Below, piece after piece: positions 1 through 8,591 of a DNA stretch of 43,476 bases. The DNA lies in assembly GCA_030705955.1 (NCBI GenBank), contig JAUZPL010000035.1, forward strand, positions 1-43,476, read 5' to 3'. Position 1 is the stretch's first letter, and each line of letters begins with the position of its first letter. The stretch comes from Bacillota bacterium. GTDB taxonomy: Bacteria > Bacillota > Bacilli > Bacillales > Cytobacillaceae. The position numbers were made by a program, and so were the translations under genes. The notes under the pieces were generated by a model that was not told where the DNA came from, searched no databases, and was given only the letters and a program-made list of their open reading frames with translations.

Positions 1-45
<45 letters not shown>

Positions 46-129
46 AGTTTTAATGTATTAAAGCGAACTCGTTTTTACTTCTTCTAACATTATCTAGTTT
101 TGAGGGAATAAACCTCAAATGTAAAATAG

Positions 130-246
<117 letters not shown>

Positions 247-250
247 AACG

Positions 251-286
251 AAAAAGGACAATCCATTTATGGGTTGTCCTTTTTAT
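251..286 (+). terminator. rrn operon terminator
   Basis: Inverted repeat: AAAAAGGACAATCC pairs with GGGTTGTCCTTTTT (one G-T pair) around the loop ATTTAT, ending in a T run. It lies directly after 5S. The A-rich left side means it may also terminate the convergent doxX transcript. Confidence 0.9.
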
Positions 287-325
287 TCGTATTTTTTCTT
301 GTTTTTTACTTTAAGGAAAATGTAC

Positions 326-724
326 TTAAGGCTTATAAATTAGAACAAAATCTCCTGGTCCAGTTAAGGATATACATACGGCAATCGCAATTAGTACGAG
401 ATTGTATTCAAATCCACCATTAACAAGCCAATATCCATTTTTAGCATGCACAGTAAAAATTGCATCAATCATTACGATAATAATAAGAATTGCTCCTATG
501 GTTGTATAGATTCCGGCAGCAAAGAGAAATCCCCCCAATAACTCAAATAGACCAGCTAATATAGCCCAAATTTCCCCTCCAGGTTTAATACCAATCGACT
601 CAAGCCATTCTCCTGTATTGGATAGCCCGGTTCCTCCGAACCATCCAAATAGCTTCTGTGCACCATGTCCAACAAATGTAATCCCAATAACCAATCGAAC
701 TATTAAAAGCCCTAAATCTGCCAT
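326..724 (-). CDS. DoxX family membrane protein
   Basis: A 132-residue integral membrane protein of the DoxX family. The family signature is clear: an N-terminal helix with LVIGITFVGHGAQKLFGWFGG (residues about 9-29), then three more hydrophobic segments (about 53-70, 75-92 and 105-122). Family members include B. subtilis CatD and YfiD and are often linked to quinone, catechol or thiol stress; the substrate here is unknown. A weak ribosome site (AAAGGTTGG) precedes the ATG. The gene is convergent with the rrn operon and sits between 5S and csfB, where B. subtilis has nothing, so it looks like a local insertion. A 19-bp palindrome upstream suggests a MarR/HxlR-type regulator, which is an inference. 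Confidence 0.85.
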   Translation of the reverse strand: MADLGLLIVRLVIGITFVGHGAQKLFGWFGGTGLSNTGEWLESIGIKPGGEIWAILAGLFELLGGFLFAAGIYTTIGAILIIIVMIDAIFTVHAKNGYWLVNGGFEYNLVLIAIAVCISLTGPGDFVLIYKP

Positions 725-750
725 CTTAAAACCAACCTTTTGATTAAAAA

Positions 751-769
751 TTTACTTAATTTAAGTAAA
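751..769. promoter_or_regulatory. Perfect 19-bp palindrome upstream of doxX (candidate operator)
   Basis: TTTACTTAA-T-TTAAGTAAA, with 9-bp arms and one central base, 27 bases upstream of the doxX start. Symmetry of this size at promoter distance fits a dimeric repressor. The TTACT/AGTAA half-sites recall those reported for the B. subtilis MarR/DUF24 regulators that control catDE, but that match is from memory. The rest of 725-1031 is AT-rich with no gene I can support. Confidence 0.5.
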
Positions 770-1033
770 CATGAGGAGGCCTCTAAACAGTCTGAAAAAG
801 ACGAATGCCCAGAAAATAAATCAACAGGCATGTTTAACTGAGCCAAACTAAAAAATTGAAAGAGTTCTTTAATAAGTTGTTCAGTTAATGGGTTGAATAT
901 GAATAATTTTTTCCGTATTATAATTAGAATTTAAAAAATGTTTTTGAAAGAAATTGCCTTAGACATACACCCAATTATTGGATTGAACATAAAATATTAT
1001 TAGGGAAATAATCATGAGAATTTTTTAAAAATT

Positions 1034-1062
1034 GTATACAAATTATGAATGCGGGAAGAATG
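1034..1062 (+). promoter_or_regulatory. Possible sigma-F-type promoter of csfB
   Basis: GTATA at 1034-1038 matches the sigma-F -35. After 15 bases comes GGAAGAATG (1054-1062), a partial match to the sigma-F -10 (GGnRAnAnT type). csfB is known to be transcribed by sigma-F in B. subtilis, so the position makes sense, but the -10 is imperfect. Confidence 0.4.
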
Positions 1063-1082
1063 GATGTATGGAGGTGGAGGAA

Positions 1083-1286
1083 TTGAGTTCGCTTTTAGCA
1101 CAAAGTCATTATGGGGAAACGTGCGTTATTTGTGAGCAATTAAAACCAGTGGGAATACATCTATACACTTCTTTTATTTGTACAGAATGTGAAAAGGATT
1201 TAATTCATGCCAAAACAAGTGATCCGAGGTATAAATTCTTCCTTAAACAGTTAAGGAAAATAACTACACCAGAAATTTTATCTTAA
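1083..1286 (+). CDS. csfB: Anti-sigma factor CsfB (Gin)
   Basis: A 67-residue zinc-binding inhibitor that in B. subtilis restrains sigma-G (and sigma-E) so that forespore sigma-G does not act too early. The sequence shows CVICEQ and CTECEKD, the two CxxC knuckles, plus the typical GIHLYTSFIC core and the SDPRYKFFLKQL segment. I start it at the TTG at 1083 because a very strong site, GGAGGTGGAGG (1070-1080), lies just before it and the protein then has the usual length. In-frame alternatives are ATG at 1068, or 1032, which would extend the protein by 17 residues. It follows the rrn operon as in B. subtilis, except for the intervening doxX. Confidence 0.88.
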   Translation: MSSLLAQSHYGETCVICEQLKPVGIHLYTSFICTECEKDLIHAKTSDPRYKFFLKQLRKITTPEILS

Positions 1287-1287
1287 T

Positions 1288-1312
1288 AAGTCCTTTTCGG
1301 ACTTTTTTTTTA
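1288..1312 (+). terminator. csfB terminator
   Basis: AAGTCC-TTTTC-GGACTT hairpin followed by a run of eight T, directly after the csfB stop codon. Confidence 0.88.
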
Positions 1313-1313
1313 T

Positions 1314-1341
1314 TTGACAAAATTTACTCAATCTCTATACT
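1314..1341 (+). promoter_or_regulatory. Sigma-A promoter of yaaO-tmk
   Basis: Consensus TTGACA (1314-1319), 16-base spacer, TATACT (1336-1341). It begins just after the csfB terminator and points at yaaO, 78 bases ahead. Confidence 0.75.
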
Positions 1342-1418
1342 TTCTTCCTGCGTTTGCTGTTGAGTGCAGTATACGTTTATTGATAAAATAAATAAGACTC
1401 TAAGAAGGAAGTATTAGT

Positions 1419-2858
1419 ATGAATCAAGTTAAAACGCCATTATATGATGCATTAGTAAACCACTTAAATAAAAATCCTTTTTCATTTCATGTACCCGGCC
1501 ATAAAAGTGGTAAGGTATTTCATGAGAAAGCACTAGAGCTTTACTCCAACTTTTTAAAGATGGATGTTACTGAATTGTCTGGTTTAGATGATTTGCATTC
1601 ACCAGAAGGCCCGATATCAGAGGCACAATTACTTTTGGCAGACCTGTATCACGTAGAGCAAAGCTTTTTTCTTATTAATGGATCAACTGTAGGAAATTTA
1701 GCAATGGTGATGTCTAGCTGCCATGAAAATGATATTGTATTTGTACAAAGAAATTGTCATAAATCTATAATGAATGCTTTAAAATTAGCAAAGGCAACTC
1801 CAATATTTTTAGAACCAGAGTTTGATTGTGTTTGGAATGTTGCAGCTGGAGTACATCCAAGTACCGTAAAAGAGGCCTTCGAGTTTAATCCAGAGGTGAA
1901 GGCAATTATATTGACTCATCCAAACTACTACGGAATAGTGAATGACATAGAAAAAATAATATCGTTTGCCCATATGCATAATATTCCTGTCTTAGTTGAT
2001 GAGGCACATGGGCCCCATTTTATATTGGGGGGCCTCTTCCCAAGCTCAGCAGTGCAATTAGGTGCAGATATGGTGGTACAGTCAGCACATAAAACACTTC
2101 CCGCTATGACAATGGGTTCTTATTTGCACTTTAATAGCAAACGGATAAACCTAAATAAAGTTAAGGATTATTTACACTTATTTCAATCAAGCAGCCCATC
2201 CTATCCAATAATGGCTTCCTTGGATTTAGCAAGGAGTTATTTAGCAACTTACACACTTAGGGATATGAATTTCTTGCAACAAGAAATTGAGAAATTTAAA
2301 TTAAGTTTATCTAAAATTCGTGGTATAAAGATTCTTCAGTACCCAAATCAGGGGGATCCTTTAAAAATTACCATTCAATCAACAACTGGGGTAAGTGGAT
2401 TTGCTCTACAGAAGAGCTTGGAGGATAATGGGATTTATACAGAACTTGCAGATCCCTATAATGTCCTATTTGTTTATCCATTACTAAAAGATAAGCAAGC
2501 CTACCCAATAAAAGTTGTAGTTGAAAGGATTAAAAGGGCTATAGAGGAAATTCCTTCAGAACCAATAAGAAAAGGAACAGTATCTATACCAACTAATAAG
2601 ATATCAAGATTATCCGTATCATATCGAGATATGGAACAATTAGGAGTAGTAGAAATACCAATAAGTGAGTGTGTGGATAAAGTAGCTGCAGAAACCATTA
2701 TTCCCTATCCACCTGGTATACCTTTACTATTGGCAGGAGAAAAAATATCAAAACAAATAGCAGATCATCTAAAAAGATTGATAAAGCATGGAGCAAGATT
2801 TCAAGGAGGCTTGGAGCTTGCAAAAGGAAATGTGAAGATATTTAAATTACCTAAGTAA
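1419..2858 (+). CDS. yaaO: Orn/Lys/Arg decarboxylase family protein YaaO
   Basis: A 479-residue PLP-dependent fold-type I decarboxylase of the Orn/Lys/Arg group (short Gram-positive form). HVPGHKSG is at 24-31. DEAHGPH (194-200) gives the Asp that holds the pyridine nitrogen, and SAHKT (222-226) supplies the Schiff-base lysine K225. The C-terminal small domain contains PPGIPLL. B. subtilis YaaO is about the same length; its true substrate (arginine, lysine or ornithine) cannot be decided from sequence. The ATG is preceded by AGAAGGAAG. tmk follows 21 bases on, probably in the same transcript. Confidence 0.9.
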   Translation: MNQVKTPLYDALVNHLNKNPFSFHVPGHKSGKVFHEKALELYSNFLKMDVTELSGLDDLHSPEGPISEAQLLLADLYHVEQSFFLINGSTVGNLAMVMSSCHENDIVFVQRNCHKSIMNALKLAKATPIFLEPEFDCVWNVAAGVHPSTVKEAFEFNPEVKAIILTHPNYYGIVNDIEKIISFAHMHNIPVLVDEAHGPHFILGGLFPSSAVQLGADMVVQSAHKTLPAMTMGSYLHFNSKRINLNKVKDYLHLFQSSSPSYPIMASLDLARSYLATYTLRDMNFLQQEIEKFKLSLSKIRGIKILQYPNQGDPLKITIQSTTGVSGFALQKSLEDNGIYTELADPYNVLFVYPLLKDKQAYPIKVVVERIKRAIEEIPSEPIRKGTVSIPTNKISRLSVSYRDMEQLGVVEIPISECVDKVAAETIIPYPPGIPLLLAGEKISKQIADHLKRLIKHGARFQGGLELAKGNVKIFKLPK

Positions 2859-2879
2859 AAGCATTCTTGGAGGTTTATT

Positions 2880-3500
2880 ATGACAGAAGGAATTTTTATT
2901 ACATTTGAGGGCCCAGAGGGTGCTGGAAAAACAACCATTATTAATTTACTATCTGAACATTTTGAAGATGCCCTTTTTACGAGGGAACCAGGTGGAATAG
3001 ATATAGCAGAACAAATTAGAAGGGTTATTTTAGATAAAGATAATATGAGGATGGATTCCCGTACAGAGGCTTTACTTTATGCAGCTGCACGTCGCCAACA
3101 CCTAGTTGAAAAGGTAAAACCAGCCTTAGAAATGGGAAAGGTAGTTTTTTGTGATAGATTTGTAGATAGTTCACTTGCATATCAGGGGTATGCACGAGGG
3201 TTAGGAATTGAAGAGGTTTTTGAAATAAACCGATTTGCTATTCAGGATATGATGCCTAACTTTACTATTTATTTTGATATTGAACCAGAGTTAGGGTTGA
3301 AACGAATTGGACGAGATGAGGGACGTGAGATTAATCGGCTGGATCTAGAGGCAGTTGAATTTCATCATAAAGTAAGAGAGGGATACCTTAAACTGCTAAG
3401 AATATTTCCTGAAAGAATAATAAAAATTGATGCATCAGCCTCGGTAGAAGAGGTATTTCAAAATACAGTTCAAGTAATAAATAAGTGTATAAAAAGGTAA
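2880..3500 (+). CDS. tmk: Thymidylate kinase
   Basis: A 206-residue cytosolic kinase that phosphorylates dTMP to dTDP, an essential step in dTTP synthesis. The P-loop is GPEGAGKT (11-18). TREPGG (34-39) is the substrate-binding signature, followed by [13 protein letters not shown] (91-103) with the DR(F/Y/H) motif and the lid region [12 protein letters not shown]. The site TTGGAGGT lies 6 bases before the ATG. It lies between yaaO and darA as in B. subtilis. Confidence 0.97.
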   Translation: MTEGIFITFEGPEGAGKTTIINLLSEHFEDALFTREPGGIDIAEQIRRVILDKDNMRMDSRTEALLYAAARRQHLVEKVKPALEMGKVVFCDRFVDSSLAYQGYARGLGIEEVFEINRFAIQDMMPNFTIYFDIEPELGLKRIGRDEGREINRLDLEAVEFHHKVREGYLKLLRIFPERIIKIDASASVEEVFQNTVQVINKCIKR

Positions 3501-3548
3501 TATGCGCTCTTGCTTTTGTTCTTAATAAATGTAAGAAAGAATATTAAC

Positions 3549-3557
3549 TGATATAAT
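3549..3557 (+). promoter_or_regulatory. Extended -10 promoter before darA
   Basis: TGATATAAT (3549-3557) is a TGn-extended perfect -10 box in the 95-base gap between tmk and darA. No convincing -35 is seen, as is common for extended -10 promoters. Confidence 0.5.
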
Positions 3558-3580
3558 AAGGTAATCAGTATTCTGTATGA

Positions 3581-3928
<348 letters not shown>

Positions 3929-3960
3929 CTTAAAATTTTTTAAAAAGAGAGTGATAAAAT

Positions 3961-4968
3961 TTGGCTTTGGACTGGGACCAACTGGAGAAGATACAGCCAA
4001 CTGTTCTAAAAATGGTTAAAAATAGTCTTTTGAAAAATAGAGTGGCCCATGCTTATTTGCTAGAAGGAATGCGGGGAACTGGCAAAAGGGAAATAGGGCT
4101 ATTAACTGCGAAGGCCCTACTTTGCTTATCACCAGATAGTGGATACAAGCCATGTGAATCTTGTGTAAATTGCAGAAGGATAAATAGTGGAAACCATCCA
4201 GATGTTCATGTTGTTGAACCAGATGGCTTATCAATAAAAAAACACCAAATTAAGGAATTACAAGAGGAGTTTTCTAAGAAGGGTGTAGAATCCTCGAGGA
4301 AAGTCTATATGGTTGTTCATGCTGATAAGATGTCCGCGAGTGCATCGAATAGTTTATTAAAGTTTTTAGAAGAACCGAACTCGGAAACTGTTGCATTTCT
4401 TTTAACCGAGCAATTCCAACAAATTTTACCAACCATTCTTTCCAGGTGCCAAATTCTATCCTTTAAACCATTACACCCCAAAGCATTGCTACAACAGCTA
4501 GAGGAAAATGGGGTGGATGCCCAAAATGCAAGAATACTTGCCTATTTAACAAATGACCTAAATGAAGCAATTACATTAAATGGTGATGATTGGTTTGCAC
4601 AAGCCCAAAAAATAGTGTTAAAATTATATGAAGTGTTGAAAAAAAATCCACTGGAAGCAATGGTCACCCTTCAAGGGGATTGGTACCAGCATTTCAAAGA
4701 GAAGGAACAAATTGATTGCGGGTTAGATCTTTTACTTCTAATTTTTAAGGATTTATTATATATACAGCTAGATAAAAGTGAACAGATAGTTTATTTAAAG
4801 TATAGAGAGCAATTAGAACAATTTGCTTTAAAAGTTTCAGCACGGCATTTAGCCGATCAAATGGCAGCTATTCTAGACGCTAAAAGAAGGCTTTCAGCTA
4901 ATATGAATCCTCAAGCGTTGATGGAACAGCTTGTTTTAAAATTGCAGGAGGGATCCTTATTTGTATGA
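3961..4968 (+). CDS. holB: DNA polymerase III subunit delta'
   Basis: A 335-residue clamp-loader subunit of the AAA+ family that helps load the beta sliding clamp at the replication fork. Near the N terminus are HAYLLEGMRGTGKRE (P-loop-like) and a zinc knuckle, CESCVNCRR, and then the SNSLLKFLEEP segment and the sensor ILSRCQ (SRC motif). The start is a TTG giving MALDW, which aligns with the N terminus of B. subtilis HolB; GAGAGTGA is upstream. Its end overlaps ricT by 8 bases, so the two are translationally coupled. Confidence 0.95.
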   Translation: MALDWDQLEKIQPTVLKMVKNSLLKNRVAHAYLLEGMRGTGKREIGLLTAKALLCLSPDSGYKPCESCVNCRRINSGNHPDVHVVEPDGLSIKKHQIKELQEEFSKKGVESSRKVYMVVHADKMSASASNSLLKFLEEPNSETVAFLLTEQFQQILPTILSRCQILSFKPLHPKALLQQLEENGVDAQNARILAYLTNDLNEAITLNGDDWFAQAQKIVLKLYEVLKKNPLEAMVTLQGDWYQHFKEKEQIDCGLDLLLLIFKDLLYIQLDKSEQIVYLKYREQLEQFALKVSARHLADQMAAILDAKRRLSANMNPQALMEQLVLKLQEGSLFV

Positions 4969-5788
4969 TGTTGTAGGAGTCCGCTTTAAAAAGGCGGGTA
5001 AAATATATTATTTTGACCCTGGTGATCTCTCGATTGAAAAAGACAGCTATGTAATTGTCGAAACTGTTCGAGGTGTTGAGTTTGGTAAAGCAGTGGTTGC
5101 TCGCAAACAGGTAGGAGAGCATGATGTTGTCCTTCCGTTAAAAAAGGTCGTTAGACTTGCTGATCAGAAGGATAGAATGATTGTTGAAGAGAACAATCAA
5201 GCAGCCCAAGAGGCTTATAAGGTATGCAATGAAAAGGTAATCGAGCATCAACTGGATATGAAGCTCGTAGATGTTGAGTATACATTTGACCGTAATAAGG
5301 TAATTTTTTATTTCACTGCTGATGGTAGAGTTGATTTTCGTGATCTGGTCAAGGATTTAGCGGCTATTTTCCGAACAAGAATTGAATTACGCCAAATTGG
5401 TGTAAGAGATGAAGCAAAAATGCTAGGTGGAATTGGGCCGTGTGGCAGAATGCTTTGCTGTTCAACTTTCCTTGGAGACTTTGACCCAGTATCTATAAAG
5501 ATGGCAAAAGACCAAAATCTTTCTTTAAACCCCACAAAGATCTCTGGATTATGTGGAAGACTCATGTGTTGTTTGAAATACGAGAATGATGAATATGAAA
5601 CCGCAAAAGAACAGCTGCCAGACCTAGGAGAGATTATTGAAACTCCTCATGGGGTTGGAAAAGTGGTTGGATTAAATATATTAGAGCGGGTACTACAGGT
5701 GGAGCTTAGTGAACAAGATCGGGTTCTAGAATACACCATAGATGAAATTATTAAAGAGGGAGCCTTTTCAATACAATCCACAGATTAA
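4961..5788 (+). CDS. ricT: Y-complex subunit RicT (YaaT, PSP1 domain)
   Basis: A 275-residue PSP1-domain protein. In B. subtilis it joins RicA and RicF in the Y-complex, which carries Fe-S clusters, stimulates mRNA processing by RNase Y and affects Spo0A phosphorylation, competence and biofilms. The cluster-type cysteines are present: CGRMLCC (C161, C166, C167) and CGRLMCC (C198, C203, C204). The start is TTG at 4961, with AGGAGG 8 bases upstream; an ATG at 4965 is out of frame. It overlaps holB and is followed after 13 bases by yabA. Confidence 0.95.
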   Translation: MYDVVGVRFKKAGKIYYFDPGDLSIEKDSYVIVETVRGVEFGKAVVARKQVGEHDVVLPLKKVVRLADQKDRMIVEENNQAAQEAYKVCNEKVIEHQLDMKLVDVEYTFDRNKVIFYFTADGRVDFRDLVKDLAAIFRTRIELRQIGVRDEAKMLGGIGPCGRMLCCSTFLGDFDPVSIKMAKDQNLSLNPTKISGLCGRLMCCLKYENDEYETAKEQLPDLGEIIETPHGVGKVVGLNILERVLQVELSEQDRVLEYTIDEIIKEGAFSIQSTD

Positions 5789-5801
5789 TGAGGTGGAACA
5801 C

Positions 5802-6173
5802 GTGGATAAAAAAGAAATTTTTGAGTCAGTAAGTAATATGGAAACACAAATTGGTCATCTTTATAGACAACTAGGCGAATTAAAACAACATTTGGCAGAA
5901 ATTATTGAGGAAAATCATACTCTAAAAATAGAAAATGAACATTTACGGCGACATTTAGCAACAACAACTGGTCGGAAAAAGGACAACCCAGAACCGAAAA
6001 AAGAAGTAAATCAGAGTGAAATAGCAGGGGACAAGCCTTTTGATATTGGTGAAGGGTCTGATAATCTTGCCAGGCTTTATCATGAAGGGTTCCATATTTG
6101 TAACCTTCACTTCGGCAGTTTACGAAAGGATGGAGATTGTTTATTTTGTCTATCCTTTTTAAACAAAAAGTAA
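5802..6173 (+). CDS. yabA: DNA replication initiation control protein YabA
   Basis: A 123-residue negative regulator of replication initiation that bridges DnaA and the DnaN clamp in Bacillus. The N terminus (about 5-52) is a coiled coil rich in Glu, Leu and Lys. A variable linker follows, and the C terminus holds the zinc module, with H94-H98-C100 and C113-x2-C116. I choose GTG 5802 because GAGGTGG sits just upstream and the protein then starts MDKKEIF like its orthologues; an upstream ATG at 5742 lies inside ricT. Neighbours holB and ricT place it in a replication-linked operon. Confidence 0.93.
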   Translation: MDKKEIFESVSNMETQIGHLYRQLGELKQHLAEIIEENHTLKIENEHLRRHLATTTGRKKDNPEPKKEVNQSEIAGDKPFDIGEGSDNLARLYHEGFHICNLHFGSLRKDGDCLFCLSFLNKK

Positions 6174-6189
6174 TGAGTAGGGTGACCAA

Positions 6190-6261
6190 AAGGGCCTGAC
6201 TCCCAAAGTCCAATATTTAGCAGGATGTGGTGCTTTATATTGCTTGGGGGGTCGGGTCCTT
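6190..6261 (+). repeat. Long imperfect hairpin / palindromic element before yabB
   Basis: A 72-base near-continuous stem. AAGGGCCTGACTCCC (6190-6204) pairs with GGGGTCGGGTCCTT around 6247-6261, with three G-T pairs. After one mismatch, AAG pairs with CTT. Then CAATAT (6211-6216) pairs with ATATTG (6237-6242) and AGCA (6219-6222) with TGCT (6231-6234), around an 8-base loop. There is no U run, so it is not a simple terminator. It fills the yabA-yabB gap and could be a REP-like element or a 5' leader structure; the sequence alone does not decide. Confidence 0.6.
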
Positions 6262-6301
6262 GTTTAGCTACCCGTGTGTTCATATGGAGGAAGTTTTTAA
6301 A

Positions 6302-7045
6302 ATGGTACAATTAAAAGAGGATGAACGGTTGGACTATTTACTTGCTGAAAACTTAAGGATTATCCAAAGTCCTTCTGTTTTTTCCTTTTCACTGGATGCT
6401 GTTTTGTTAGCTAAGTTTGTATATGTGCCTATACAAAAAGGAAATTTGGTTGATTTATGTAGTGGTAACGGAGTCATTCCATTATTTTTAAGTACAAAAA
6501 CAAAGGGAAAAATTACAGGTGTAGAGATTCAGGAACGATTATTTGATATGGCCAAAAGAAGTATTGACTATAATGGGCTACAAGATCGGCTACATATGAT
6601 TAATGGGGATATTAAGGATATGCCTCAAGAACTTGGGTTTGGAAAATTTGATGTTGTGACGTGTAATCCACCGTATTTTATAACTCCATCGAGTGAAGAA
6701 ATGAATTTAAATGAACATCTTGCGATTGCCCGACATGAAATTTTATGCACCCTTGAAGACACTATACGTGCTTCGAGTCAATTAGTCCGCCAAGGAGGGA
6801 AGGTAGCATTCGTACATCGCCCAGGTCGTTTCATTGATCTTATTACGTTAATGCGTAATTTCAGGCTTGAACCAAAGCGAATTCAATTGATCTATCCTAA
6901 AGCAGGAAAGGAAGCAAATATGCTGTTAGTTGAGGCTACAAAGGATGGTAACCCTGATTTAAAAATATTACCACCACTTGTTGTCTATAATGAGGATAAT
7001 GAATATACAAAGGAACTAAGAGAGATTTTATATGGAGAAGAATAA
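6302..7045 (+). CDS. yabB: tRNA1(Val) (adenine37-N6)-methyltransferase family protein YabB
   Basis: A 247-residue class I SAM-dependent methyltransferase of the TrmN6/YfiC type. [10 protein letters not shown] (51-60) is the SAM-binding loop and NPPYF (122-126) is the signature of N6-adenine methylation. The E. coli family member modifies A37 of tRNA-Val; the Bacillus target is inferred. ATG 6302 gives [17 protein letters not shown], which matches orthologues. GGAGG is 11 bases upstream, a little far. Upstream in-frame codons from 6227 would run through the hairpin element and are rejected. It overlaps yazA by 14 bases. Confidence 0.9.
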   Translation: MVQLKEDERLDYLLAENLRIIQSPSVFSFSLDAVLLAKFVYVPIQKGNLVDLCSGNGVIPLFLSTKTKGKITGVEIQERLFDMAKRSIDYNGLQDRLHMINGDIKDMPQELGFGKFDVVTCNPPYFITPSSEEMNLNEHLAIARHEILCTLEDTIRASSQLVRQGGKVAFVHRPGRFIDLITLMRNFRLEPKRIQLIYPKAGKEANMLLVEATKDGNPDLKILPPLVVYNEDNEYTKELREILYGEE

Positions 7046-7319
7046 GCATTATTTCTATGTTTTAACCTGTAAGGATGGAAGCTTTTATGGGGGATATACA
7101 AATGATTTAGAACGTAGAATTAAGAAGCACAATGAGGGAAAAGGCGCTAAATACACGCGAGGAAGGGGCCCTGTTACGTTAACCTATTCTAAATGCTTTT
7201 TTAGTAAAAGTGATGCATTAAAAGCAGAGTGCTATTTTAAAGGGTTAACTCGGCAAAAAAAAATAGAGTTTTTAAAAAGAGAAATGGGTGGTTTGGATGT
7301 GGCAGCAGAAAAGTTTTGA
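7032..7319 (+). CDS. yazA: GIY-YIG domain protein YazA
   Basis: A 95-residue single-domain GIY-YIG protein of the UPF0213 group. [18 protein letters not shown] (about 7-24) contains the two tyrosine-based motifs, followed by the conserved [16 protein letters not shown] helix with the catalytic-type Arg. Biochemical function in Bacillus is not established; the fold implies a nuclease or nucleic-acid-binding role. It starts inside the end of yabB and its own end overlaps rsmI, so the three are co-translated. Confidence 0.92.
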   Translation: MEKNKHYFYVLTCKDGSFYGGYTNDLERRIKKHNEGKGAKYTRGRGPVTLTYSKCFFSKSDALKAECYFKGLTRQKKIEFLKREMGGLDVAAEKF

Positions 7320-8172
7320 AAATGAAAATCAAAAAGGAATTCTCTATCTTGTTCCAACACCAATAGGGAATCTTGAAGACATTAGTTTCCGAGCACTTAG
7401 AATTCTCAAAGAGGTAGACTTAATTGCTGCCGAGGATACAAGGAATACTAAAAAGCTATGTAATTATTATGAAATAAAAACTCCGCTTGTAAGCTATCAT
7501 GAACATAATAAAAACATGAGTGGTGAGAAGTTAATTGAAAAATTAAAAGAAGGAATAAAAGTTGCCTTAGTTAGTGATGCTGGGATGCCAACCATTTCAG
7601 ATCCTGGGCTTGAACTAGTAGAGCTAGCTACTCAACAATCCTTAACTGTTGTTCCACTACCTGGAGCAAACGCTGCCTTAACATCTTTGATAGCTTCAGG
7701 TCTACCAAGCCAGCCATTTCTTTTCTATGGGTTTCTTAATCGGCAAAAGAAGGAAAAGAAAAAGGAATTGGAGCTGTTAAAAAAACATTCAGCCACCATT
7801 GTTTTTTATGAAGCACCCCATCGCTTAAAAGAGACGCTTATGGTAATGTTAGATATTCTTGGTGATCGAAATATCGCCCTATGCAGGGAATTGACAAAGA
7901 AATATGAGGAGTTTATTAGGGGTACGATAACGGAAGTAATAGAATGGAGTAATCAAGATGAAGTACGTGGAGAATTTTGTCTTGTAGTTGAGGGGTCAAA
8001 AGATTTGGTAGAGGAAGAATCAAGCTGGTGGCAAACCTTATCAATTGAGGAGCATGTAAATTACTATATTTCCACTAAAAATATGAGTTCAAAAGAAGCA
8101 ATTAAGCTGACGGCAAAAGATCGTGGACTAAATAAGAGAGAAATTTACCAAGAATACCATATAAATAAATAA
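7297..8172 (+). CDS. rsmI: 16S rRNA (cytidine1402-2'-O)-methyltransferase
   Basis: A 291-residue enzyme of the tetrapyrrole methylase fold that methylates the 2'-OH of C1402 in the 16S decoding centre. YLVPTPIGNLEDISFRAL is the family hallmark near the N terminus, followed by AAEDTRNTKKL, SDAGMPTISDPG and PLPGANAALTSL. I start at ATG 7297 with GGGTGG just upstream, though GTG 7288 is also in frame. It overlaps yazA by 23 bases and ends the operon; a strong terminator follows. Confidence 0.94.
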   Translation: MWQQKSFENENQKGILYLVPTPIGNLEDISFRALRILKEVDLIAAEDTRNTKKLCNYYEIKTPLVSYHEHNKNMSGEKLIEKLKEGIKVALVSDAGMPTISDPGLELVELATQQSLTVVPLPGANAALTSLIASGLPSQPFLFYGFLNRQKKEKKKELELLKKHSATIVFYEAPHRLKETLMVMLDILGDRNIALCRELTKKYEEFIRGTITEVIEWSNQDEVRGEFCLVVEGSKDLVEEESSWWQTLSIEEHVNYYISTKNMSSKEAIKLTAKDRGLNKREIYQEYHINK

Positions 8173-8203
8173 AGCTTCTCCATAAAAAGGGAGAAGCTTT
8201 ATT
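8168..8203. terminator. Bidirectional terminator between rsmI and abrB
   Basis: Perfect 14-bp stem AATAAAGCTTCTCC / GGAGAAGCTTTATT with A-rich left and T-rich right flanks. It lies between convergent rsmI and abrB, so it can serve both. Confidence 0.9.
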
Positions 8204-8229
8204 TTAAAAAAGTGTTTGAACTTAGAAGC

Positions 8230-8514
8230 TTACTTTGCTAATTCAAAAGAGTCTTGAATTTCTTTTAATAATTGCTCTGCACCTTCGCGGCTAAGAATTA
8301 ATTTTCCGCCAGCAAGAGATAGATTATCATCAGATACTTCACCAGTAACTTGGCAAGTCATATTTGGCTTGTATTTTTTCAAAATAATACGATCGTCATC
8401 AACATAGATTTCAAGTGCATCCTTTTCTGCAATACCAAGTGTACGTCTTAATTCGATAGGGATAACAACACGACCTAATTCATCAACTTTACGAACAATA
8501 CCAGTAGATTTCAT
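8230..8514 (-). CDS. abrB: Transition-state regulator AbrB
   Basis: A 94-residue DNA-binding global regulator that represses stationary-phase genes during growth. The N-terminal swapped-hairpin DNA-binding domain is nearly invariant: MKSTGIVRKVDELGRVVIPIE then LRRTLGI, followed by EIYVDDDRIILKKY. The C-terminal half mediates tetramerisation. GAGAGGAG lies just upstream of the ATG. Transcription is expected to be switched off by Spo0A~P through the tandem boxes described separately. SpoVT elsewhere in this window is a paralogue that shares the N-terminal domain. Confidence 0.97.
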   Translation of the reverse strand: MKSTGIVRKVDELGRVVIPIELRRTLGIAEKDALEIYVDDDRIILKKYKPNMTCQVTGEVSDDNLSLAGGKLILSREGAEQLLKEIQDSFELAK

Positions 8515-8557
8515 TTAATTTTCTCCTCTCAACCTATAAACATTCTATATTTTTTAT

Positions 8558-8574
8558 TTCGTCATTATTCGACA
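8558..8574 (-). promoter_or_regulatory. Tandem Spo0A boxes of abrB
   Basis: On the reverse strand, TGTCGAA (8574-8568) and TGACGAA (8564-8558) match the 0A box TGnCGAA and are spaced exactly 10 bp apart. They sit just downstream of the -10 box at 8592-8597. This is the arrangement by which Spo0A~P represses abrB in B. subtilis. A further isolated 0A match, TTCGACA, is at 8775-8781. Confidence 0.85.
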
Positions 8575-8591
8575 AATTTCTTAATAAATTT

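Noticed and set aside
6227-6301. Extended N terminus of yabB from ATG 6227
   Set aside because: The added 25 residues cross the long hairpin and are not found in the family; ATG 6302 fits orthologues.
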